A program made the translations under genes and the position numbers. DNA of 64,000 bases. Origin: Pantoea sp. CCBC3-3-1. GTDB taxonomy: Bacteria > Pseudomonadota > Gammaproteobacteria > Enterobacterales > Enterobacteriaceae. Of the stretch, positions 41,474 through 51,470 are shown piece after piece. The first letter of the stretch is position 1. Every line of letters starts with the position of its first letter. A model generated the notes under the pieces. The model was not told where the DNA came from, did not search any database, and saw only the letters and a list, made by a program, of their open reading frames with translations. The stretch covers positions 3,534,001-3,598,000 of the forward strand of contig NZ_CP034363.1 in the NCBI RefSeq assembly GCF_007981265.1. The letters are read 5' to 3'.

Positions 41474-42169
41474 TCAATGGCCGACAGCTAACGCTTCGCG
41501 CAGGTTTACCGGATCGGGCGTGGCGTCATTCAGATCGAGCTGCTGTTCAAGAATATCCAGATGTTCTTTCATCGCCATCTGCGCGCTGGCACCGTCGCCG
41601 CTCTGCAAGGCAGCAACGATTTTGCCATGCTCAAGGCACTGACAGGCGTGATTTTCGTTGCTTTGATACAGCGCCACAATCAGCGAGCTGCGTACCAGCA
41701 AATTAGCGAGGATTTCATTGAGTACCTGATTACCGCTGATTTTTGCCAACAGCAAATGAAAGCGGGAAAGCTGATGGACGATTTCAAGACGCTCGTTGTG
41801 CGCTATCGCCTCTTTTTCCGCCTGCTGCTGTTGCGCCAGTTCTTGCTGATGAGCAGCCATTTTTGCCGGGGTGATGTTGTCGATTACCGCGCTTTCAATC
41901 GCGCGGCGGGCGATAAACACTTCCACGGCCTCACGCGCTTCAGGACGTGCAACCATCGCTCCACGGTGAGGCTCAATGGTGACAATATGCTGCAATACCA
42001 TACGCTGTAACGCCGCCTGCACATGATTACGGTTGGCGTTCAGCACCTCGACGATTTGCGCTTCGACCAGTCGCATTCCCGGCTTCAGTCTGTGCTGGGC
42101 GATAGCGCTCGATAAAGCTTCAACGATACGCTGCACTTCCTGCTGCTTACCCGGAACAGCCTTCCTCAT
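41474..42169 (-). CDS. GntR/FCD-family transcriptional regulator
   Basis: A 231-residue regulator. The N-terminal winged helix-turn-helix runs from IVEALSSAIAQHRLKPGMRLVEAQI to EPHRGAMVARP. The C-terminal FCD ligand domain contains FIARRAIESAV, FHLLLAKISGNQVL and CLEHGKIVAALQSGD. FCD regulators commonly bind carboxylic acids with a metal. No target gene lies immediately beside it. Confidence 0.8.
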   Translation of the reverse strand: MRKAVPGKQQEVQRIVEALSSAIAQHRLKPGMRLVEAQIVEVLNANRNHVQAALQRMVLQHIVTIEPHRGAMVARPEAREAVEVFIARRAIESAVIDNITPAKMAAHQQELAQQQQAEKEAIAHNERLEIVHQLSRFHLLLAKISGNQVLNEILANLLVRSSLIVALYQSNENHACQCLEHGKIVAALQSGDGASAQMAMKEHLDILEQQLDLNDATPDPVNLREALAVGH

Positions 42170-42226
42170 CCCCTGCCCTCCAGCGTTACGTTTTTCCGGT
42201 AAGAATCATAGCACTGGCGCACACAT

Positions 42227-43576
42227 TTAAACTAGCCAATGTGGAAGTTTGAGAGTTAGCTCAAGTCCGCCATCCTTACCGTTTACCGCACTGACTTCAC
42301 CCTGATGCGCTAACAGGACTTTACGGACAATAGACAGTCCCAGCCCGTACCCCTTACCGGAAAGCGGCGAATTGACCCGGACAAAAGGATCGAAAATACT
42401 GGAAAGCTTGTCGGCATCGACGCCAGGCCCCTGATCGCTAACCGTAATGGTCAGCCAGTCATTATTCTGACGAAGATTGATTTTGACCTGCTGGCCCTGC
42501 ATCGAAAACCGTAGTGCATTGCGCACGACGTTTTCCACAGCGGAACGGATCAGCTTGGCATCGCCTTTCACCGTATAATCGCTGTTCCGATCGGCGTAGA
42601 GCAGAATTTCCACGCCCGGTATCTGCGCTTCGTAACGCGCATCATTCGCGACCGCTTCCAACAAACCAAGCAGATCGAAATACTGCTCCTCAGGCACGCT
42701 CTGATGCTCAGTGCGCGACAAGGTCAGCAGCTCACCGATCATTTTGTCCAGCCGACGGGCTTCTTCGTCAATACGATCTAAAGACTGCCCGACGGATTCC
42801 GGCGTTTGACGTGCCAGGCCGGTAGCCAGCTGTAACCGTGCCAGCGGCGAGCGCAATTCATGAGAAACATCGTGCAGCAGCTCTTCCCTGGCTTTTACCA
42901 GTACGGAAAGACGTTCCACCATGGCATCAAAATCCTGTGCCACCGTAGACAGCTCATCATGACGGCGACGCATTTTCGGAAACAAACGCACCGAAAGATC
43001 GCCTTTTGAGACGCGTTCAAAGCCGGCACGCAGCTGACGCATCGGCCTCGTCAGATTCCAGGCCAGAAAGAGGCTAAACAGTAACCCGCCGCCACCGGCC
43101 ATAAACAGCATCGGTTCCGGGATATTCAGGAAATTACGATGATGGCCGGTTATGTCGCTATCTTCCCGTAAGCCCTGCACGTTATAGCGCAGCTGATACT
43201 GCTGCCCGTCTGCACCCGTCACCCACTCAATCACCTCTTTGGGGAAATCACCGGGGCGTAAATCACGGTTAAGATCGCCACGCGGCAGTTCCTGCGGTGC
43301 TTTAGACATAAGCTGTACGGAGAAGAACCGACGGTCGTTGTCCGACCAGTCCGCCATCATATCGTTCAGCGCATCCATTCCGCCACGCTGAAGCACGGAT
43401 ACCGCTGACGTCATTTGCAGGTTAACGATGCGACGCGCCGCCAGATTTTCCGGAGGCTCGTGTTTTTTATCGTACAGGCTGAAGCTCAGCCACAGTAGCT
43501 GGCTCATAATCACAAAGGTCAGCCAGAAGCCCAGCAGAATTTTCCAGAAAAGCAGCCCGCGAATGCCTGCTTTCAT
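42227..43576 (-). CDS. Two-component sensor histidine kinase (CpxA/RstB-like)
   Basis: A 449-residue inner-membrane kinase. TM1 is about 9-32 (LLFWKILLGFWLTFVIM) and a periplasmic sensor region about 33-150. TM2 is about 155-175, followed by HAMP (TRPMRQLRAGFERVSKGDLSV). HisKA has H239 in DVSHELRSP. The ATPase has NVVRNALRFS, DQGPGVD and GYGLGLSIVRK. Its ATG overlaps the regulator stop by 4 bases. The signal is unknown. It is not the E. coli gene at this place, where murPQ/ucpA genes lie. Confidence 0.87.
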   Translation of the reverse strand: MKAGIRGLLFWKILLGFWLTFVIMSQLLWLSFSLYDKKHEPPENLAARRIVNLQMTSAVSVLQRGGMDALNDMMADWSDNDRRFFSVQLMSKAPQELPRGDLNRDLRPGDFPKEVIEWVTGADGQQYQLRYNVQGLREDSDITGHHRNFLNIPEPMLFMAGGGGLLFSLFLAWNLTRPMRQLRAGFERVSKGDLSVRLFPKMRRRHDELSTVAQDFDAMVERLSVLVKAREELLHDVSHELRSPLARLQLATGLARQTPESVGQSLDRIDEEARRLDKMIGELLTLSRTEHQSVPEEQYFDLLGLLEAVANDARYEAQIPGVEILLYADRNSDYTVKGDAKLIRSAVENVVRNALRFSMQGQQVKINLRQNNDWLTITVSDQGPGVDADKLSSIFDPFVRVNSPLSGKGYGLGLSIVRKVLLAHQGEVSAVNGKDGGLELTLKLPHWLV

Positions 43577-44253
43577 CGGATACGATAGCCAATGCTGCGA
43601 ACGGTTTCGATGGTGACAGTGTCATTGGTCAACGCTGACAGCTTCTGACGGATATTGCTGATATGCACATCGACGCTGCGATCGTAAGCTTCGCGAGGAC
43701 GGCCCAGCCCTTTTTCAGACAGCTCATCTTTTGAGACAACCCGATCGGGTGAACGCAGCAGCAGATCCAGCAGATTAAATTCTGAGGCGGTCAAATCAAA
43801 CGGCTTCTTTTGCCATTCACTGATGCGCGTGGCGGGATTGAGCGTTAGCTCGCCCCAGCTTGCCACTTCTTTGTTTTCAACCACTATCGGCTGCTCTTCC
43901 ACGCGACGCAGGACGGCACGCAAACGTGCAACCAGCTCACGCGGATAACAAGGCTTGGGCACGTAATCATCCGCCCCCATTTCCAGTCCAATCACCCGAT
44001 CGATGTTATCGCCTTTCGCCGTCAGCATAATGACCGGAAGTCGGCAAAGCTGCCGAACCTGACGCAATACATCAATCCCGCTCATGTCCGGCAGCATAAT
44101 ATCCAAAATCATTGCGCTGTATTCACCTGACATTGCGCCTTCAATTCCTGCCTTGCCGCTTAGTACCAGCGTGGCATCAAATCCTTCGGCAATCAGATAC
44201 TGGCTGAGCATCGTACCCAGTTCAAGATCGTCATCCACCAGTAAAATTTTCAT
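43573..44253 (-). CDS. OmpR-family response regulator
   Basis: A 226-residue regulator and partner of the adjacent kinase. Receiver: D7-D9 pocket, phospho-site D51 in LDIMLP, then VIMLTAKGD and YVPKPCYP. C-terminal winged helix: LTASEFNLLDLLLRSPDRVVSKDEL, then DVHISNIRQKL and ETVRSIGYRIR. CpxR-like in layout. Target genes unknown. Confidence 0.87.
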   Translation of the reverse strand: MKILLVDDDLELGTMLSQYLIAEGFDATLVLSGKAGIEGAMSGEYSAMILDIMLPDMSGIDVLRQVRQLCRLPVIMLTAKGDNIDRVIGLEMGADDYVPKPCYPRELVARLRAVLRRVEEQPIVVENKEVASWGELTLNPATRISEWQKKPFDLTASEFNLLDLLLRSPDRVVSKDELSEKGLGRPREAYDRSVDVHISNIRQKLSALTNDTVTIETVRSIGYRIR

Positions 44254-44463
44254 GCGTCATCTCTCAGTAGGCCAGGCGCTATTTTCACCTGTTGTTGCAA
44301 CAATAGCAGCAGGATTTACCCAATCCTTACAGTGTAACAGCCGGGTAAGGAAAGTGGGCTTTATCAGGACAATGGCGAGCAGAAAGGGGATAGCGCAGGA
44401 GCGGTCAGAATTGCTGTTGCACTGTCGCGCACTACGCGTTGCTACAGTGCATCAGTCTGGTTA

Positions 44464-45342
44464 TTACTGGTAGACGCCCGTTGAAAGATACCGATCGCCA
44501 CGGTCGCAGATTATGGCCACGATAATGCTGCCAGGCTGCTCACGCGCGATGCGCAACGCGCCTGCTACGGCTCCGCCTGAGCTAACGCCGCAGAAAACAC
44601 CTTCACGCCGGGCGAGCAAGCGCATTGTCTCTTCGGCTTCAGACTGGGCCATATCCAGCACGCGATCGACCAGTTCCGGCCGATAAATGCCCGGCAGATA
44701 GGCCTGTGGCCAGCGGCGAATGCCCGGAATACTGCTGCCTTCTGCTGGTTGCAGGCCGATAATTTGCACGCTCTGGTTCTGCTCTTTCAGATAGCGTCCT
44801 ACGCCGGTAATGGTGCCGGTAGTGCCCATACTGGAGACGAAATGCGTGAGCCGTCCGGCAGATTGCTGCCAGATTTCAGGGCCGGTCGTGGTGTAGTGCC
44901 CCAACGGATTATCAACGTTATTAAACTGATCGAGCACTTTACCTTCGCCGCGCGCCGCCATTTCCAGAGCGAGGTCACGTGCGCCTTCCATGCCCACTTC
45001 ACGACTTACCAGCATCAGATCGGCACCGTAAGCCCGCATCGCAGCCTGTCGTTCAATGCTCATGTTTTCCGGCATCAGTAGCTTAAGCCGATAGCCTTTC
45101 ATTGCGGCGATCATGGCCAGCGCGATGCCGGTATTACCGCTGGTTGCTTCGATCAGGACGTCACCAGGATGCAGTTCGCCGCGCAGCTCAGCCATATGGA
45201 TCATCGACAATGCGGCACGATCCTTTACCGATCCGCCAGGGTTGTTCCCTTCAAGCTTCAGCCAGATTTCGCTGCCTTCTGGCGTCAGGCGCTGAAGCTT
45301 AATCAGTGGCGTATTGCCGATAGTTTTTTCCAGGCTAGTCAC
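44464..45342 (-). CDS. cysM: Cysteine synthase B
   Basis: A 292-residue PLP enzyme that makes cysteine from sulfide, or S-sulfocysteine from thiosulfate. K40 in GGSVKDRAAL binds [13 protein letters not shown] and GTTGTITGVG are present. It lies downstream of cysA as in E. coli, with a terminator between them. The start is GTG at 45342 (MTSLEKTIGNTPL); E. coli CysM is 303 residues. Confidence 0.95.
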   Translation of the reverse strand: MTSLEKTIGNTPLIKLQRLTPEGSEIWLKLEGNNPGGSVKDRAALSMIHMAELRGELHPGDVLIEATSGNTGIALAMIAAMKGYRLKLLMPENMSIERQAAMRAYGADLMLVSREVGMEGARDLALEMAARGEGKVLDQFNNVDNPLGHYTTTGPEIWQQSAGRLTHFVSSMGTTGTITGVGRYLKEQNQSVQIIGLQPAEGSSIPGIRRWPQAYLPGIYRPELVDRVLDMAQSEAEETMRLLARREGVFCGVSSGGAVAGALRIAREQPGSIIVAIICDRGDRYLSTGVYQ

Positions 45343-45370
45343 GGTCCGGTTCCTGAAGTGGTGAAACAGG

Positions 45371-45400
45371 CAAAAAAAAGGTCAGGCAAGCCTGACCCGG
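45371..45400 (-). terminator. Terminator of the cysPTWA operon
   Basis: On the minus strand GGTCAGGC-TT-GCCTGACC followed by eight T, between cysA and cysM. Confidence 0.92.
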
Positions 45401-45415
45401 TTCCGCCAGAACATA

Positions 45416-46510
45416 TCAGGCGCTTTGTGCAAAGGCAACCTGCCGCAGCGGAGTTTCGCCTTTATAGAGTCGGGCCTGCTGCAAGCCCACAAACAGACGC
45501 TCGCCGCGAATCGGCGCGGTCTGGTCGCCTTCCACCACCACGGTAACGGGTTCATGAGTCTGGCCCCAGCCGGAAGGCTGCACCACCAGCTGCCAGTAAT
45601 GTCCACGAGGACTGACTTCCAGCACCTGTACCGGCAGCGGCGTTTCCAGACTGCTCTGGCGACTGACGTCAATCTCCCACGGACGCAGGAACAGTTCGAC
45701 CGTGCCCTGATGCGCTGGCGTGTAGCCGAGCGGCCAGTGATGCGCGCCAACGTGGAACTGCGAACCATTGACTTCGGCGTCGAAGCGGTTCACCTCGCCG
45801 AGGAATTCCAGCACGAAGCGGGTAGCCGGATCGCGCCAGACTTCATCAGGCGTTCCCACCTGTTCAATATTGCCCTGGCTCATGACCACCACGCGGTCTG
45901 CCACTTCCATCGCCTCTTCCTGATCGTGGGTAACGAAGACGCTGGTGAATTTCAATTCTTCATGCAGCTGACGCAGCCAGCGGCGCAGCTCTTTACGCAC
46001 CTGCGCATCCAGCGCACCGAAAGGCTCATCCAGCAGCAGGATTTGCGGCTCTACCGCCAGTGCACGCGCTAAAGCGACACGCTGTTTCTGGCCGCCCGAC
46101 AGCTGTGCCGGATAGCGGTTAGCGAGATGACCCAGCTGCACCATCTCCAGCAGTTGGGTCACTTTTTCTTTAATCGCGGCGGCAGAAGGACGCTCGCGAC
46201 GCGGTAACACCGTCAGACCAAAGGCAATGTTGTCGAACACGGTCATGTGGCGGAACAGCGCATAGTGCTGGAAAACAAAGCCGACGCGACGATCGCGCGC
46301 ATGCAGCGAGGTCACATCATTACCATGGAAGCTGAGACGGCCGCTGTTCTGGCTTTCCAGACCGGCGATGATCCGCAGCAGCGTGGTTTTCCCGGAACCT
46401 GACGGCCCAAGCAGCGCAACCATCTGACCGGAAGGGATATCCAGTGAAATATCGTTCAGCACCTTAGTCCGGCCAAAGGATTTGTTAATTTTACTGATTT
46501 CAATGCTCAT
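45416..46510 (-). CDS. cysA: Sulfate/thiosulfate ABC importer ATPase
   Basis: A 364-residue ATP-binding subunit of the CysPTWA importer. Walker A is GPSGSGKTT, signature [15 protein letters not shown], Walker [12 protein letters not shown], and the switch histidine is in [10 protein letters not shown]. The C-terminal part is a TOBE-like domain. ATG 46510 ([13 protein letters not shown]) with a GAGGGG ribosome site is preferred over an earlier ATG. It overlaps the cysW stop by 11 bases. Confidence 0.96.
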   Translation of the reverse strand: MSIEISKINKSFGRTKVLNDISLDIPSGQMVALLGPSGSGKTTLLRIIAGLESQNSGRLSFHGNDVTSLHARDRRVGFVFQHYALFRHMTVFDNIAFGLTVLPRRERPSAAAIKEKVTQLLEMVQLGHLANRYPAQLSGGQKQRVALARALAVEPQILLLDEPFGALDAQVRKELRRWLRQLHEELKFTSVFVTHDQEEAMEVADRVVVMSQGNIEQVGTPDEVWRDPATRFVLEFLGEVNRFDAEVNGSQFHVGAHHWPLGYTPAHQGTVELFLRPWEIDVSRQSSLETPLPVQVLEVSPRGHYWQLVVQPSGWGQTHEPVTVVVEGDQTAPIRGERLFVGLQQARLYKGETPLRQVAFAQSA

Positions 46511-47372
46511 GATTCCCCTCCTCAAGACGCTTGTCCTGGCGTTCTAGTCGCCATTGCAGCGCGCTTTTCAGAAACAGTGTAACTATCGCGATCAGGGTCA
46601 ACAGTCCGGCAGCGGTAAAAGCGCCCACGGTGTTATAGTCCTGATGCAGTAACTCAACCTGTAATGGCAGCGTATAGGTTTCGCCGCGTATCGATCCCGA
46701 AACCACCGAGACCGCACCAAATTCGCCTATTGCACGGGCGTTGGTTAGCACCAACCCATACAGCAGCGCCCAGCGAATGTTCGGCAATGTCACGCGCCAG
46801 AACATTTTCCAGCCGGACGCACCCAGCAGCACGGCCGCTTCATCTTCATTGCTGCCCTGGCTCAGCATCACCGGCACCAGTTCGCGTACGACAAACGGAC
46901 AGGTAACGAAGATAGTGACCATCGCCATGCCCGGCCAGGAGAACATCAGCTGAATGTTATGCGCATCCAGCCAGCTGCCTGCCGGACCGTTGATGCCCCA
47001 GAACAGCAAATACATCAGCCCTGCTACCACCGGCGACACGGCAAAAGGAATATCAAACAGCGTCAATAACAGCTGACGGCCAGGAAAGGTAAAGCGTGTT
47101 ACCAGCCAGGCCAGCAGCGTGCCGAACACAAGGTTCACCGGCACGGTAATCAGCGCCATCAGCACCGTCAGCCAAATTGAGTGCAGCATGTCGCTGTCCT
47201 GCAAGTTGCTGAACGTTGCCATCAGGCCTTCGGAGAAAGCGCTGGCAAAAATAGCAATCAGCGGCACCACCAACAGGCCAAGGGAGATAATCATTCCGGT
47301 GGCGATAAGCAGCCATTTACTCCAGTTGGTGCGGCTGCGCCCTACTCCGTTAAATTCAGTCACATCAGCCAT
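46500..47372 (-). CDS. cysW: Sulfate/thiosulfate ABC permease CysW
   Basis: A 290-residue inner-membrane permease with about six hydrophobic segments. The EAA loop is in [23 protein letters not shown]. Follows cysT with a 1-base overlap, so translation is coupled. Confidence 0.95.
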   Translation of the reverse strand: MADVTEFNGVGRSRTNWSKWLLIATGMIISLGLLVVPLIAIFASAFSEGLMATFSNLQDSDMLHSIWLTVLMALITVPVNLVFGTLLAWLVTRFTFPGRQLLLTLFDIPFAVSPVVAGLMYLLFWGINGPAGSWLDAHNIQLMFSWPGMAMVTIFVTCPFVVRELVPVMLSQGSNEDEAAVLLGASGWKMFWRVTLPNIRWALLYGLVLTNARAIGEFGAVSVVSGSIRGETYTLPLQVELLHQDYNTVGAFTAAGLLTLIAIVTLFLKSALQWRLERQDKRLEEGNHEH

Positions 47373-48205
47373 TATTGACCTCCAAGACGACGGCCAAAGC
47401 GGCTCTGTAAGGTATTAATCGCAAACAGCAGCAGCAGCGAAGCGGCCAGAATCACCGAGGCAATTGCGCTGGCGGCTGGGTAGTCAAACTCCTGCAAACG
47501 GACAAATATCATCAGCGAGGTCACTTCCGTTTTCCACGCGATGTTACCGGCGATAAAAATCACCGCGCCGAATTCGCCGAGGCTGCGGGTGAAAGAGAGT
47601 GCCGTTCCCGCCAGCAGAGCCGGGCCAACTTCAGGCAGCACCACGCGACGGAAGCTCTGAAACGGCGTCGCGCCTAAGGTTTCAGCGGCCTCTTCATATT
47701 CCGGCCCCAACTCTTCCAGCACCGGCTGTACCGTCCGTACCACAAACGGGATGCTGGTGAAGGCCATCGCCACGGCAATCCCCAGCCAGGTGTAAGAAAC
47801 CTTGATATCAAACTGCGCCAGCCACTGCCCGTACCAGCCGTTTACCGAAAACAGCCCGGCCAGCGTCAGCCCTGCCACGGCGGTCGGCAAGGCAAAAGGC
47901 AGGTCCATCAGGCCATCCAGCAGCGCACGTCCCGGAAAACGATAGCGCGTTAATATCCACGCCATTAGCATGCCGAAAAAGGCGTTGAAAAGTGACGCGA
48001 CGCCCGCAGAAATCAGCGTCACTTTATACGCGGCCATGACCTGAGGGTTAGTAACCACTTCCCAATACTGTGCCAGTGTCATCTGGGAAAGCTGCATCAG
48101 CAGCGCGCTGATTGGCAGTAATAAAATCAGGCAGGTGAAAAACAGGCTACTGCCGAGGCTGATGCCAAAACCAGGCAGCACGCGCTTACTTTTAGTGGCA
48201 AACAT
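47372..48205 (-). CDS. cysT: Sulfate/thiosulfate ABC permease CysT (CysU)
   Basis: A 277-residue inner-membrane permease, same length as in E. coli. The EAA loop is EEAAETLGATPFQSFRRVVLP. It overlaps cysP by one base and cysW by one base. Confidence 0.95.
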   Translation of the reverse strand: MFATKSKRVLPGFGISLGSSLFFTCLILLLPISALLMQLSQMTLAQYWEVVTNPQVMAAYKVTLISAGVASLFNAFFGMLMAWILTRYRFPGRALLDGLMDLPFALPTAVAGLTLAGLFSVNGWYGQWLAQFDIKVSYTWLGIAVAMAFTSIPFVVRTVQPVLEELGPEYEEAAETLGATPFQSFRRVVLPEVGPALLAGTALSFTRSLGEFGAVIFIAGNIAWKTEVTSLMIFVRLQEFDYPAASAIASVILAASLLLLFAINTLQSRFGRRLGGQ

Positions 48206-49212
48206 TACTTACGTCCCGCTGCTAACAACTTATCCAGCTCGCCACCGCTGGCAAACTGCGTTTTCATAACCCGATCCCAGCCGCCAAAAGTCTCTTCCAC
48301 GCGAAAGAGATTGACCGTTGGGAAACGATCTTTCTGCTGCGCCATCAGCTCAGGATTATTTACGCGGTAATAATAATGAGTGATGATTTTCTGCGCCTCA
48401 GGACTGTACAAATAATTCAGATAGGCTTTTGCTGCTTTTTCCGTCTGGTTAGCCGCCACGTTTTTGTCGATCCAGGCGACCGGGAATTCAGCCAGGATAT
48501 TGGTTTCGGGCACAATGACCTCAAAACCCTGCCGTGCGTACTGGTTACCGATGGTGTTAACTTCAGATTCAAAACTGATTAACACATCGCCCAGTCCACG
48601 TTCAGCAAACGTTGTCGTTGCACCGCGACCGCCGGTATCAAACACTTCCACATTCTGCAAAAAACGCTGCATAAAACGTTCTGTTTTAGCCGGGTCGTTT
48701 TCATCAGCTTTGTTCGCCGCTCCCCAGGCCGCCAGATAAGTATAACGTCCGTTACCGGAGGTTTTTGGGTTAGGGAAAACCAGCTTTACATCGCTTTTGA
48801 CCAAATCCTGCCAGTCGTGAATGTGCTTCGGATTCCCCTTGCGAACCAGAAAGGCCATGGTCGAATAAAACGGCGAACTGTTATTTGGCAGACGTTTTTG
48901 CCAGTCGGCCGGGATCAGGTTGCCGCGATCGTGCAGTATCTGGACATCGGTAAACTGGTTATAGGTGACAACATCCGCCTTCAAACCCTGCAAAATCGCC
49001 AGCGCCTGCTTTGACGACCCGGCATGCGACTGCTTTATCGTCAATTTATCGCCCTGATTTTGCTCTGCCCACTGCTGCTCAAAAGGTGCATTCAGGGCAA
49101 CGAACAGTTCACGGGAAACGTCATAGGAGCTGTTTAACAGCTCTGTTGCCTGGGCTGACCCGGCCAACAGCAGGAAAACGGCACCGCTGAAGCGTTTTTT
49201 CAATGTGGTCAT
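48205..49212 (-). CDS. cysP: Thiosulfate-binding periplasmic protein CysP
   Basis: A 335-residue exported binding protein; signal peptide to about AQA (residue 22). [25 protein letters not shown], and [17 protein letters not shown] are the anion-binding signatures of the Sbp/CysP family. First gene of the operon, with an AGGATG ribosome site. Confidence 0.95.
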   Translation of the reverse strand: MTTLKKRFSGAVFLLLAGSAQATELLNSSYDVSRELFVALNAPFEQQWAEQNQGDKLTIKQSHAGSSKQALAILQGLKADVVTYNQFTDVQILHDRGNLIPADWQKRLPNNSSPFYSTMAFLVRKGNPKHIHDWQDLVKSDVKLVFPNPKTSGNGRYTYLAAWGAANKADENDPAKTERFMQRFLQNVEVFDTGGRGATTTFAERGLGDVLISFESEVNTIGNQYARQGFEVIVPETNILAEFPVAWIDKNVAANQTEKAAKAYLNYLYSPEAQKIITHYYYRVNNPELMAQQKDRFPTVNLFRVEETFGGWDRVMKTQFASGGELDKLLAAGRK

Positions 49213-49484
49213 TATCGTTCATCCTGGACAGATGGCCCGGCCAGTGGCCCGAGAAGCACCCAGTTTATTTATAACCACACGAAAAGCAGTAGCTGTTTTA
49301 TATACCGTTTGGTGATTTAGAAGTTTAAAAAGCTATAAGCCGCTGGAATTGGTTATGCAGAGAACAGATTTAGGCGCGCATTTTATGCGCAAAGAAGGGG
49401 CGTTCGCTTTTGATGCTATTACCCGATGGTACAACGCAGGCAGCCGTTGCTTCAGCGGCTGTGTGCGCCGCTGAAGCTTAACCT
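49213..49484 (-). promoter_or_regulatory. cysP promoter region
   Basis: A 272-base gap without a gene. On the minus strand a TATAAAT-type -10 lies near 49267-49273, about 55 bases before the cysP start. An AT-rich stretch behind it (AAACGGTATATAAA) is where CysB would be expected. No CysB consensus was checked. Confidence 0.4.
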
Positions 49485-50102
49485 TTATTTACGCCAGATA
49501 ATCTTGCTGACGGTCCATTTTTTTAATGCTTCGTCTGACGGCAACAGCCCTTCCGGGCCATGCCACTCGCCGGTAAAGACGTAGCTGATGTGCTGACTGC
49601 CCGGTGCCTGACACTCCACACCATTACGATCGCTTCCTGAACCTTTCTGACAGGCACCGAAGGCTTTGCTGTAGAGGTCACTGAATGGCGTACCGATTTT
49701 GGTTCCGGAAGAAGTGGCAATAGCATCGTCGGTGACGTCAATGCGGCTGACGGTGGCTTCGCCCGTCACTTCAACCTTTACCTGTTTGCCATCCATCGCC
49801 TGGAAAAACGTCACCACGCCACCGTTTTCTCCGCGCATCCCTTTCCGCACCTGATAGTCGCCGTTTAGCCCATCACCGATCGCCTGCTCGTTCATGGCCG
49901 TGCTGCCATTCAATTCGCCTACGCCCTGCTCGGTTATCTCTGTTGATGAACCAAACCAGTGCCAGGGCGACAGGCTGGACCAGGAATAAGTGAGTGGATT
50001 CCACCAGGTGGCGCCGCTGTGGGTTTCCTGCGCAGTACCTGAACTGGCGCAGCCAGCCAGCATTAAAGCGGCGGCTACCGCTAACGGACGAACAATTTTC
50101 AT
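49485..50102 (-). CDS. yfeY: RpoE-regulated lipoprotein YfeY
   Basis: A 205-residue outer-membrane lipoprotein candidate. The lipobox LAGC gives lipid Cys18 after MKIVRPLAVAAALM. WWNPLTYSWSSLSPWHWFG, then the stretch EQGVGELNGST, are typical of YfeY, which belongs to the sigma-E regulon in E. coli. Start 50102 is chosen because the longer frame lacks the signal peptide at its N-terminus. Function is unknown. Confidence 0.88.
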   Translation of the reverse strand: MKIVRPLAVAAALMLAGCASSGTAQETHSGATWWNPLTYSWSSLSPWHWFGSSTEITEQGVGELNGSTAMNEQAIGDGLNGDYQVRKGMRGENGGVVTFFQAMDGKQVKVEVTGEATVSRIDVTDDAIATSSGTKIGTPFSDLYSKAFGACQKGSGSDRNGVECQAPGSQHISYVFTGEWHGPEGLLPSDEALKKWTVSKIIWRK

Positions 50103-50156
50103 TACGGCTCCTGACGATAAGAATTGAGTGTTGGAGTGCCATTCGGGCAAAAAGTT

Positions 50157-50612
50157 TTATTCACCGTTCAGTCGTGGATTGAAACAGTCCCGTAAACGCA
50201 CGCTGAACCCGAGCCAGATCAGGGCAATAAGGTCAAAACCGGTCAACAAGATAACCACAGGCGAAGCCGCTTCATCATCCAGCGACAGGCTGACAGCCTG
50301 AAGCGCAAGGATGCCCACCAGCGTCAGGCAAAGCACCCAACGCCACGCCTGCCAGATCCGGGGAAAACGCTGACGATAGCCGGTCAACAGCAGACCAAGC
50401 GCGGCAGGAACGCCCAGTCCTATCCCAATCCAAAAAGCCTGGGTGTCAGGATAGAACAGCGCTAACAGCGACGCGCCCTGTTCCCTTGAGGCACCCGCCA
50501 TCACAAAAAGCAGCCAGGTACGCGCCTGGAGCAGCAGCACAGCCCAAAAGGCCAGCGGTAATTTCAGCTGGCCCTTCGCGTCAAAATCATCGGGGGTATA
50601 GTTTTGCATCAT
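50157..50612 (-). CDS. yfeZ: DUF2919 inner-membrane protein YfeZ
   Basis: A 151-residue membrane protein with four hydrophobic segments. MMQNYTPDDFDAKGQLKLP and FWAVLLLQARTWLLFVMAG are the YfeZ signature, and the length equals E. coli YfeZ. An earlier in-frame TTG at 50648 is not used. It lies between yfeY and ypeA as in E. coli. Function unknown. Confidence 0.85.
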   Translation of the reverse strand: MMQNYTPDDFDAKGQLKLPLAFWAVLLLQARTWLLFVMAGASREQGASLLALFYPDTQAFWIGIGLGVPAALGLLLTGYRQRFPRIWQAWRWVLCLTLVGILALQAVSLSLDDEAASPVVILLTGFDLIALIWLGFSVRLRDCFNPRLNGE

Positions 50613-50628
50613 CAAGGTGCGAAGTCGT

Positions 50629-51054
50629 TTAGTATTCACGATCTTCAATCAGGCGCTTACCTAACAACACGATATCCTGCATTTCATACTCAAGCTTCTC
50701 GTAAAATCCCAGCACGGCGTCGTTTTCTTCGCGCACCATTACGTTAATTTTCGGACAGCCGCGGGCAATCAGCTTTTTCTCAAGACGATTAATCAATGCG
50801 TTGGCGAAGCCCCGTCCCTGATAGTCAGGATGCACGCCAAGATAATAGGCCGAGCCGCGGTGGCCATCATAACCGCCCATCAGCGTACCCACCACGGTGC
50901 CGCCAACCACGGCGACCAGGAACAGGTCCGGGTCGTGTTTGAGCTTACGCTCGATATCCATTTCAGGATCGTTCCATGGGCGTAACAAATCGCAACGCTC
51001 CCACAGAGTGATAACTTCTTCAAAATCGTCCTGGCTAAATGCGCGAATTTCCAT
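50629..51054 (-). CDS. ypeA: GNAT acetyltransferase YpeA
   Basis: A 141-residue GNAT acetyltransferase, same length as E. coli Ype[42 protein letters not shown], and [21 protein letters not shown] show the acetyl-CoA site (QGRGxA). Start 51054 fits the homologue; an upstream GTG/ATG adds 8 residues. Substrate unknown. Confidence 0.9.
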   Translation of the reverse strand: MEIRAFSQDDFEEVITLWERCDLLRPWNDPEMDIERKLKHDPDLFLVAVVGGTVVGTLMGGYDGHRGSAYYLGVHPDYQGRGFANALINRLEKKLIARGCPKINVMVREENDAVLGFYEKLEYEMQDIVLLGKRLIEDREY

Positions 51055-51152
51055 GGCGTTGCCCCAGATGTTAACCATAATTTGCTGATTATCACGGTTT
51101 CTTCCGCCAGTGCCAAGATCGGTTAGCCATTAAATGGCGCAAAACCGCCGGT

Positions 51153-51470
51153 TCAGGCGATTCCGGCATAGCGCATTCCCGCCGCCGCGACGGCAGCGGC
51201 GATAATAACGACAATCAGCGGCGCTTTTCGCCACGCCAGCAACAGAGCAACCCCTACACCGGTCAGGCGAGCGTATCCGGCAAAGCGGCCAGCCTCGTAG
51301 AAAGTGGACGTTGCGGCAACGGCCAGCAGCAGCAGGATAGCCGCATCGGCTAACAGGGTTCGCGCACGCTCAGAGAGCGGCATCCGTTCGCCCAGCTTAT
51401 AGCCCGCAAAACGCATGGCAAACGTGCCGATCGCCAGTAAAGCAATGCCCGCGATAACTGACTGTGTCAT
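51153..51470 (-). CDS. AzlD-family small membrane subunit
   Basis: A 105-residue membrane protein with four hydrophobic segments, of the AzlD family (small partner of AzlC in branched-chain amino acid export). It overlaps azlC by 4 bases. Confidence 0.82.
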   Translation of the reverse strand: MTQSVIAGIALLAIGTFAMRFAGYKLGERMPLSERARTLLADAAILLLLAVAATSTFYEAGRFAGYARLTGVGVALLLAWRKAPLIVVIIAAAVAAAGMRYAGIA

